Under the pieces are notes generated by a model. The model had not been told where the DNA came from and ran no database searches. It saw only the letters and a list, made by a program, of their open reading frames with translations. The position numbers and the translations under genes are program-made. A DNA stretch of 6,667 bases from positions 1 to 6,667 of the forward strand of contig CANCEQ010000167.1 in NCBI GenBank assembly GCA_947375085.1. The letters run 5' to 3'. Position 1 is the stretch's first letter. The number at the start of each line of letters is the position of its first letter. The stretch comes from Flavobacteriales bacterium (lineage in GTDB: Bacteria; Bacteroidota; Bacteroidia; Flavobacteriales; Crocinitomicaceae). This document shows positions 1 to 6,667 of the stretch, in pieces.

Positions 1-683
1 CAAACGCCCTTAAAAACAACTTAAAAGAAAGAGCACTTTCTTTAATGGAACAAGGGAAAATTGTAGGAGTTTTAGGAGGAGAACACAGTGTACCACTAGG
101 ACTTTTAGAAGCAATTGATTCGAAAGGAACTGCATTTGGAATACTTCAAGTTGACGCACATGCAGATTTAAGAGATGCCTACGAAGGATTTGAACAATCA
201 CACGCAAGTATCATGTTCAATGCTTTAAAAAACTGCAAGAACTTAACAAAATTAGTTCAAGTTGGAATTAGAGATGTTGCACAATCAGAAGTAGATTTAA
301 TCAAAAATAGTAACGGAAGAGTTTCCACTTATTTTGACTGGAATTTAAAAGAAGGTCAATTCAATGGAGAAACTTGGTCTCAACAAGTTGACAAAATCGT
401 TTCAGATTTACCCGATTCAGTTTATATCTCATTTGATATCGATGGATTATCCCCAGAACTTTGTCCAAACACAGGAACACCTGTAGTTGGAGGTTTTAAA
501 TTAGAAGAAATCAATTACCTGTTTTTCAAATTAGTAGAATCAGGGAAGAAAATTGTAGGATTCGATTTAAATGAAGTAGCTCCAGGTAAAGATGGTGATT
601 GGGATGCAAATGTTGGATCAAGAGCATTATGGAATCTAATTTGTGCCGTTGAAAAAAACAGAAAAGCATTAGCAAAGAATTAA
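1..683 (+). CDS. Agmatinase/arginase-family ureohydrolase, 3' part (5' end outside window)
   Basis: The reading frame is open from base 3 without a stop, so this is the C-terminal 226 residues of a gene that begins to the left; the ATG at 45 is internal. The family hydrolyses guanidino compounds (agmatine, arginine or formiminoglutamate) to urea or formamide at a two-manganese centre in the cytoplasm. Visible in fragment numbering: GGEHS with ligand H28, DAHAD with D51, H53 and D55, SFDID with D145 and D147, a conserved His in the SHASIM stretch (H67), and the late Glu in the NEVAP motif (E191). All six metal ligands are present, so the enzyme should be active. The long-form agmatinase-family proteins of Bacteroidota, about 380 residues from memory, fit best, which would leave roughly 150 residues missing. 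One small oddity is GLSP after SFDID where GLDP is common. The substrate cannot be proved: agmatinase is preferred, arginase or formimidoylglutamase is possible. Confidence 0.9.
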   Translation, partial: NALKNNLKERALSLMEQGKIVGVLGGEHSVPLGLLEAIDSKGTAFGILQVDAHADLRDAYEGFEQSHASIMFNALKNCKNLTKLVQVGIRDVAQSEVDLIKNSNGRVSTYFDWNLKEGQFNGETWSQQVDKIVSDLPDSVYISFDIDGLSPELCPNTGTPVVGGFKLEEINYLFFKLVESGKKIVGFDLNEVAPGKDGDWDANVGSRALWNLICAVEKNRKALAKN

Positions 684-701
684 AATAAAAATTGAATACT
701 T

Positions 702-735
702 AAAAGCCTTGTAAAAAATTTTGCAAGGCTTTTTT
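702..735 (+). terminator. Intrinsic terminator after the ureohydrolase gene
   Basis: AAAAGCCTTG at 702-711 pairs perfectly with CAAGGCTTTT at 724-733. The stem can extend inward through a G-U and A-U pairs, leaving a very small loop near 716-719. Six T residues (730-735) follow the GC-rich part. It lies 19 bases after the stop at 683 and separates this gene from the membrane protein downstream. The A-run on the left arm could let it work weakly in the other direction too, but no minus-strand gene ends here. Confidence 0.88.
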
Positions 736-756
736 AGTAAGAGAACATTTTTTAAT

Positions 757-764
757 TACCTTTA
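757..764 (+). promoter_or_regulatory. Possible -7 promoter element for the membrane protein gene
   Basis: TACCTTTA differs only at the last base from the Bacteroidota -7 consensus TAnnTTTG. It lies after the terminator and 22 bases before the TTG start, which would give a short leader of about 15 bases. No convincing TTG-type -33 element is seen at the expected distance, and the surrounding DNA is AT-rich, so a chance match is quite possible. Confidence 0.35.
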
Positions 765-786
765 AACTAAATTAATACAACAAACA

Positions 787-1302
787 TTGAAAAAAGTAAC
801 TATTTCGCTTTTATTAGCATCAGTAGCAGGATTAATAACTTCACTTATTTTATTATTAGTCACTTCGATTTCAGTTTTCACTTTAATTGACGCTTTAAGT
901 GTTTTCACTGTAAGTACTTGTATCTTCTTTTCATTGTACAGTATCCAAAAAACGAATTCAGAATTAGCTTTTACTACTTTTTATGGTGGTATCGTTTTAA
1001 TACTAATCGTACTTTATGGTATCTTAATTCCTCAAAAATTAAATTCATTGTGGCCTTTTGAATTGGCTGGATTAACATTCTTAATTACAGTTGCAATTCT
1101 TCATTTATTAAGAAAAAAATCAGATATCTTCAGTAAAATTGCTCGTTATTCATTTTGGGCTACTGCTGTTGTATTTATCTTTATTCTTTTAACCAGTCAA
1201 TCAAATCCAATACTTTACAAAATAGTTTCGACTACTTTAACAATTGGAACAATCACCTTATTGATTTCTTCTTCTAAGAATACAGAGACAGCTGAAAATT
1301 AA
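787..1302 (+). CDS. Hypothetical protein with about six membrane segments, TTG start
   Basis: I do not recognise the family. The 171-residue product is strongly hydrophobic, with likely membrane helices near residues 4-25, 30-52, 66-82, 92-108, 121-137 and 144-162. A basic stretch (RKK, 109-111) lies between helices 4 and 5, and the tail is polar (SSSKNTETAEN). This is the build of a small inner-membrane protein with no soluble catalytic domain. The start is TTG at 787, giving an N-terminus M-K-K; an in-frame stop at 763-765 lies upstream, no ATG or GTG lies between, and the rest of the protein contains no methionine at all, so no other usual start gives most of this protein. It stands alone between a terminator and a convergent gene. 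Its codon use resembles its neighbours, which argues for a real gene. Function is unknown. Confidence 0.75.
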   Translation: MKKVTISLLLASVAGLITSLILLLVTSISVFTLIDALSVFTVSTCIFFSLYSIQKTNSELAFTTFYGGIVLILIVLYGILIPQKLNSLWPFELAGLTFLITVAILHLLRKKSDIFSKIARYSFWATAVVFIFILLTSQSNPILYKIVSTTLTIGTITLLISSSKNTETAEN

Positions 1303-1303
1303 T

Positions 1304-1945
1304 TTATTTCTTTTTCAGATTTCCTTTTTTCCATTCATCAATAAATTTCGCCCAAGCATACGGGTTCAATAAATTATTTACAGGCATTTGACCGTTTGTA
1401 TAAATCTTGGTATACATCTGATTTTGAGCTGAACCAAATGACAATGAGGCATCACCTTCTAGTCTAGCAGCAGCAAAAGCTAAACTTTCACCCGACAATT
1501 GACGTTGCGCTCTTCTAAACTCATCTGAATAAGGTTCCATATCAACAAACGCTTTTGCGAAATTCTCACGAGAAGGCCAAGGATAAACAGTTACTTCAGG
1601 TAAATTAATCGTATCTTCTTGAAGCATATGGATAATCGAATATCTATTATCTTTCAATGTATCCGGAACAACAAAACTAGAAGTTTTATAACCGTAATAA
1701 GAAAACATCAATGTATCTCCCGGATAAGTTACAAATGAGAAATAACCATAGTAATCAGTTAACACACCTCTTCTTGTAGTGATATCAAAAACAGTCGTGT
1801 AGGGTAATTGATCTAAACCATTTTCAGCAACAACAACACCTGATAATTGAATAACTCCCAAACTATCTCTAGCTGTTTTTTTAACCTCTTGAGATAAACA
1901 AGAAAGCGAGAATAAGGAAAGAAAAAGAATGATAAAATACTTCAT
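1304..1945 (-). CDS. Secreted protein with carboxypeptidase-regulatory-like domain
   Basis: The 213-residue product begins with a signal peptide: a hydrophobic core (FIILFLSLFSL) followed by SCLSQ. Cleavage by signal peptidase I after S18 is most likely; C16 could be a lipid-attachment site, but the residue at -3 (Ser) is not a normal lipobox residue. Residues about 31-115 fit the carboxypeptidase regulatory-like (CarboxypepD_reg-like) beta-sandwich: LSGVVV, then LPYTTVFD, RRGVLTDYYGYFSF, GDTLMFSYYGYK and a closing strand before LPEVTVYP. In Bacteroidota this domain occurs at the N-terminus of TonB-dependent receptors and in small periplasmic or outer-membrane-associated proteins. Residues about 120-213 (Arg/Glu-rich, then an NNLLNPYAWAKF stretch and a Lys-rich end) belong to no family I can name. 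No barrel or plug domain follows, so it is not a receptor fragment. The ATG at 1945 places the signal peptide right at the N-terminus. The exact role is unknown. Confidence 0.85.
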   Translation of the reverse strand: MKYFIILFLSLFSLSCLSQEVKKTARDSLGVIQLSGVVVAENGLDQLPYTTVFDITTRRGVLTDYYGYFSFVTYPGDTLMFSYYGYKTSSFVVPDTLKDNRYSIIHMLQEDTINLPEVTVYPWPSRENFAKAFVDMEPYSDEFRRAQRQLSGESLAFAAARLEGDASLSFGSAQNQMYTKIYTNGQMPVNNLLNPYAWAKFIDEWKKGNLKKK

Positions 1946-2003
1946 TACGACAATTTACGTTTACAATGTTACCCTAATTTAATGGAACACTGAAAAGAAT
2001 TAA

Positions 2004-3584
<1,581 letters not shown>

Positions 3585-3639
3585 AAACTCAATTTCAACG
3601 TTAAGCTTTTAAATTTTAGTAGAATATAAATAAAACTTT

Positions 3640-5595
3640 ATGAAGAAGAATTTATTACTTTTAATAGTATCTGTATTTTCATTGTACAGCTTTGGTCAAA
3701 ATGATCCGATTATAATGGAAATAGGAAATAAAAAAATTACTAAATCGGAATTTCAACAGATTTATTTAAAAAACAATCCTGATCCAAAATACGATCAAAA
3801 ATCGTTAGATGAATACATGGAAATGTTTACAAAATTCAAATTAAAAGTTGCTGAAGCTGAAGCGTTGGGTTACGATACAATTCCTAAACTTAAAAAAGAA
3901 TTAGCAGGATACAAAAAACAACTTGCTTCTCCTTATTTAGTTGATTCAGCTAAAAATGAATCAATGGTTAAAGAAGCGTATGAAAGAACAAAAACGGAAC
4001 TTCGTGCATCACATATTTTAATTAGATGTGATCAATATGCTTTACCTGCAGATACTCTTGCTGCTTATAATAAGGCATTGGCTTTGAAAAACAGAATCTT
4101 AAAAGGTGAGAAATTTGAAACAGTTGCTAAAGCTACAGGCGGATCAGAAGATCCTTCAGTTCAATCAAATGGTGGTGATTTAGGATTTTTCACAGCTTTT
4201 CAAATGGTTTATCCTTTTGAAGATGCTGCTTACAATACTAAAATTGGCGAGATTTCAAATCCTGTTAGAACTCGTTTTGGGTACCATTTAATTTATGTGA
4301 CTGAAAGTCGACCAGCAAGAGGTACAATTAAAGTAGCTCATATTATGGTTGCCGTTTCAAAAAATGATCCAGCTTCAGAAATTGAATCAGCTCAAAAGAA
4401 AATTGACGAGATTTATGAGAAACTTCAAAAAGGAGAAAAATTTGAGGAATTAGTTAAAAATTATTCTGATGACCCAAGTTCAAATTCGAAAGATGGTGTT
4501 CTTCCAGTATTTGGTTCTGGAACAACAACTAGAATGGTAACTGATTTTGAAAATGCTGCTTTTGCATTAAAAAACAATGGTGATTATAGTAGACCTATTA
4601 GAACAGACTACGGATTTCACATTGTGAAACGACTTGAGTGGACAGAATTAAAATCTTTTAATGATTCTAAAAAAGAATTACAAAACAGAGTTAATAAAGA
4701 TGAAAGAGCAATGAAAACACAAGATTCATATGTTTCTAAATTGAAAAATCTTTATAACTATCAAGATAAATCTAAAAGATCTTTAAAATGGTTTGAGAAA
4801 AATATAGACTCTACTTGTTTTCAAGGAAAATGGACAGCAGATAAATTAAAAACGAATAAAGTACTTTTTAAATTAGATGGTCAAAAACACACTCAACAAT
4901 CTTTCGCAAAATTTATTGAGAAAAACCAAAAAAATTTCAATAAAGAAAATTTCTCAATCCAATTAAAACAACAATATGCTAAATGGGAAAAAGAAGAGAT
5001 ATTAAATTATGAAGAATCTAAATTAGAATCTAAATATCCAGATTTCAAAGCTTTAATGAATGAATACCACGACGGTATTATTCTATACGAAGTGATGAGT
5101 GATAAAGTTTGGAATAAAGCTATTCAAGATACAAATGGATTGAAAGAATACTTTAATTCAAATAGAAATTTATACACTTGGGGAAAAAGAATTGATGCTT
5201 TAGTTTATGAATGTTATAATAAACAAATCGCTGATCAAGTTTATAAAATGATTCAAAACGATACAATTAATTCTAAACATGTATTGGAAGTAATCAATAA
5301 AGACACTGAATTAAATTTAAGAGTAAGAACAAATAAATTCGAGCAACAAAATACACCTTTCCTTAAAGATCGTCAATTTAAAATTGGGAACAATCAACCT
5401 TTTGAATTAGATGGGAAATTCTATGTGATTAAAGTTTCTGAATTACTTCCTGAATCTCAAAAAGAAATCAATGAAGCAAAAGGTATTGTTACTTCAGACT
5501 TTCAGAATTATTTGGAAAAACAGTGGATAGAACAATTAAAAGTTAAACATCCGGTTAAAATTAATACTACAGTTTTATATTCATTAGGAAAATAA
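3640..5595 (+). CDS. Exported peptidyl-prolyl isomerase with two parvulin domains
   Basis: This 651-residue protein is a periplasmic folding factor of the PpiC/SurA type, expected to catalyse cis-trans isomerisation before proline and to act as chaperone for exported proteins. A signal peptide covers residues 1-19 (MKK, hydrophobic core, SFGQ). Residues about 23-105 resemble the helical SurA N-terminal chaperone region. Parvulin domain 1 (about 121-223) is canonical: RASHILI with H125, GGDLGFF (178-184), FQMVYPFEDAAY, and the FGYHLIYV ending with H216. Parvulin domain 2 (about 229-334) keeps AHIMV with H234, the FENAAF helix and GFHIVKR with H327, but the GGDLG loop is replaced by DGVLPVFGSG (285-294), so its activity is less certain. 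The Lys-rich, helical remainder (340-651) ends in a SurA/PpiD-like tail (EAKGIVTSDFQNYLEKQWIE). The ATG at 3640 has an A-rich leader and no clear ribosome binding site, as usual in this phylum. A related gene follows. Confidence 0.93.
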   Translation: MKKNLLLLIVSVFSLYSFGQNDPIIMEIGNKKITKSEFQQIYLKNNPDPKYDQKSLDEYMEMFTKFKLKVAEAEALGYDTIPKLKKELAGYKKQLASPYLVDSAKNESMVKEAYERTKTELRASHILIRCDQYALPADTLAAYNKALALKNRILKGEKFETVAKATGGSEDPSVQSNGGDLGFFTAFQMVYPFEDAAYNTKIGEISNPVRTRFGYHLIYVTESRPARGTIKVAHIMVAVSKNDPASEIESAQKKIDEIYEKLQKGEKFEELVKNYSDDPSSNSKDGVLPVFGSGTTTRMVTDFENAAFALKNNGDYSRPIRTDYGFHIVKRLEWTELKSFNDSKKELQNRVNKDERAMKTQDSYVSKLKNLYNYQDKSKRSLKWFEKNIDSTCFQGKWTADKLKTNKVLFKLDGQKHTQQSFAKFIEKNQKNFNKENFSIQLKQQYAKWEKEEILNYEESKLESKYPDFKALMNEYHDGIILYEVMSDKVWNKAIQDTNGLKEYFNSNRNLYTWGKRIDALVYECYNKQIADQVYKMIQNDTINSKHVLEVINKDTELNLRVRTNKFEQQNTPFLKDRQFKIGNNQPFELDGKFYVIKVSELLPESQKEINEAKGIVTSDFQNYLEKQWIEQLKVKHPVKINTTVLYSLGK

Positions 5596-5610
5596 AACTT
5601 CATACTTCTA

Positions 5611-5645
5611 AAACAGGCTGACAATAAATGTTAGCCTGTTTTTTT
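5611..5645 (+). terminator. Intrinsic terminator between the two parvulin genes
   Basis: AAACAGGCTGAC at 5611-5622 pairs with GTTAGCCTGTTT at 5630-5641: twelve base pairs, one of them G-U, around a seven-base A/T loop. A run of seven T residues covers 5639-5645. It lies 15 bases after the stop of the upstream gene, and only 12 bases separate its T-run from the ATG of the next gene, so it may reduce or separate expression of the second parvulin gene. Confidence 0.9.
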
Positions 5646-5657
5646 ATATTCAATACA

Positions 5658-6667
5658 ATGAAAATTAAAATACTTTTAAGTCTTTCAACTTTATTTTTTT
5701 CTATTCTAGTTTTATCTCAAAACGAGAAAAATGTAATTGACAAAATTGCAGCTCAAATTGGAGATAATATCATTTTAATATCTGATATACAAGCACAAGC
5801 ACTTCAAGCTCAACAGTCAGGTGTTCCAAACGATTCTATTGATCAATGTAGAATATTAGAAGAAATATTGTTTCAAAAATTACTTTTACATCAAGCAAAT
5901 ATTGACAGTATTGTTATTCCTGATGCTCAAGTAGAAAGCGAAATGGAAAGTCGTTTAAGAATGATTGAAAAACAAATTGGTAGTCGACAAAAATTAGAAG
6001 AATATTATGGGAAATCAACTACTGAAATCAAATTAGAATTTAAAGAGATTATTAAAGAACGTTTACTTTCTCAAGAAATGGAACATAAAATAACGTCAAA
6101 TGTTTCAGTAACACCTAAAGAAGTAAAAGCATTTTATTCTAAAATTCCAGCAGATAGTATTCCACTTATCAATACCAAATTAAGCTTTCAACAAATAGTT
6201 CATTATCCAGAAATTACAAAAGCGGATAAAAAAGTTGCTTACGATAAACTTACAGAAATTAGAAACAATATTGTGCTATATGGTAAAAGCTTTGAAACAC
6301 AAGCTCGTATAAATTCTATGGATCCTGGGAGCGCTTCTCAAGGCGGTAAAATAAGTGCTTCACGTGGGATGATGGTGCCACAATTTGAAGCTGCTGTTTT
6401 CAATCTAAAAGTAGGTGAAATTTCAGAAGTATTCGAAAGTACATACGGTTATCATATCGTAACGCTTATTGAAAGAAAAGGTGATGATTATACATGTCGA
6501 CATATTTTAATTATGCCTGAATTCAATAGTCAAGAATTAGTTGATGCAGCATCAAAAATGGACTCATGCTATGCTGAATTAAATGCTAAAAAAATTACTT
6601 GGGAAGAAGCTGTTTTAAAATATTCTAATGACGAATTAACTAAACAAAATAAAGGAATTATTACAAA
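5658..6667 (+). CDS. SurA-like periplasmic peptidyl-prolyl isomerase/chaperone, 3' end outside window
   Basis: The frame opens at ATG 5658 and stays open for 336 codons to the right edge, so the C-terminus is missing. A signal peptide (MKIKILLSLSTLFFSILVLS, then Q21) directs export. Residues about 25-165 form a SurA N-terminal-like helical region: IAAQIGDNIILISDIQAQ, a helical stretch around ILEEILFQKLLLHQA, and VTPKEVKAFY before the first parvulin unit. Parvulin unit 1 (about 174-273) has the right frame (GGKISASRGMMVPQFEAAVF, then YGYHIVTLIERKG), but its opening reads SFQQIV where an active domain has a His, so it may be inactive. Unit 2 opens with CRHILIMPEF (280-289) and is cut off. In E. 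coli SurA the first parvulin domain is inactive and the second active; this looks similar, by inference. SurA escorts outer-membrane proteins through the periplasm. The usual length of about 450 residues suggests roughly a quarter is missing. Confidence 0.92.
   Translation, partial: MKIKILLSLSTLFFSILVLSQNEKNVIDKIAAQIGDNIILISDIQAQALQAQQSGVPNDSIDQCRILEEILFQKLLLHQANIDSIVIPDAQVESEMESRLRMIEKQIGSRQKLEEYYGKSTTEIKLEFKEIIKERLLSQEMEHKITSNVSVTPKEVKAFYSKIPADSIPLINTKLSFQQIVHYPEITKADKKVAYDKLTEIRNNIVLYGKSFETQARINSMDPGSASQGGKISASRGMMVPQFEAAVFNLKVGEISEVFESTYGYHIVTLIERKGDDYTCRHILIMPEFNSQELVDAASKMDSCYAELNAKKITWEEAVLKYSNDELTKQNKGIIT

Noticed and set aside
10..207. Minus-strand reading frame opposite the ureohydrolase gene
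   Set aside because: It lies fully inside a clear enzyme gene; its Leu/Val-rich product is the expected antisense shadow of AT-rich coding DNA.
1892..1945. Lipoprotein signal at Cys16 of the carboxypeptidase-regulatory-like protein
   Set aside because: The preceding residues Ser-Leu-Ser do not form a proper lipobox, and cleavage at LS|Q two residues later is the more usual pattern.
1964..1971. Possible minus-strand -7 element (TAACATTG on the minus strand) for the carboxypeptidase-regulatory-like gene
   Set aside because: One mismatch to TAnnTTTG at a T position, no -33 partner, and AT-rich surroundings; too weak to list as a feature.
3610..3617. TAAATTTT as a promoter of the large parvulin gene
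   Set aside because: It misses the final G of TAnnTTTG and has no -33 element; such matches are expected by chance in this composition.
5645..5652. TATATTCA as a promoter of the SurA-like gene
   Set aside because: Two mismatches to the -7 consensus, and it is too close to the ATG to allow a normal leader.

Overview
The window looks like ordinary chromosomal DNA from a Bacteroidota species, most likely of the Flavobacteriia type. The support is strong AT richness, a -7 promoter element of the Bacteroidota form TAnnTTTG upstream of guaB, start codons preceded by A/T-rich leaders rather than Shine-Dalgarno sequences, signal peptides ending in ..SQ or ..GQ, a carboxypeptidase-regulatory-like beta-sandwich protein, and large multi-parvulin periplasmic proteins. 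The genus cannot be fixed from the sequence alone.

Layout, left to right. (1) The C-terminal part of an arginase/agmatinase-family ureohydrolase enters from the left edge and ends at 683; a strong intrinsic terminator follows at 702-735. (2) A small protein with about six membrane segments runs from a TTG start at 787 to 1302. (3) A secreted protein with a carboxypeptidase-regulatory-like domain lies on the minus strand (1945-1304), tail to tail with the previous gene and one base apart. (4) A 166-base divergent intergenic region carries phased A-tracts and the guaB promoter. (5) guaB, encoding IMP dehydrogenase, is complete and intact (2112-3584). (6) A 651-residue exported peptidyl-prolyl isomerase with two parvulin domains follows (3640-5595). 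(7) An intrinsic terminator (5611-5645) sits just before the next gene. (8) A SurA-like parvulin chaperone starts at 5658 and runs off the right edge.

The genes do not form one pathway. The first is nitrogen or polyamine metabolism and guaB is de novo guanine nucleotide synthesis. The two adjacent parvulin proteins form a functional pair, probably helping outer-membrane and secreted proteins fold in the periplasm. No stretch longer than about 170 bases lacks a gene. I see no RNA gene, CRISPR array, insertion sequence or phage sequence, and no clear sign of a new system. The points most worth a second look are the domain build of the two parvulin proteins (including a possible degenerate third parvulin unit), the terminator almost touching the second parvulin gene, and the membrane protein whose only possible methionine is its TTG-coded initiator.
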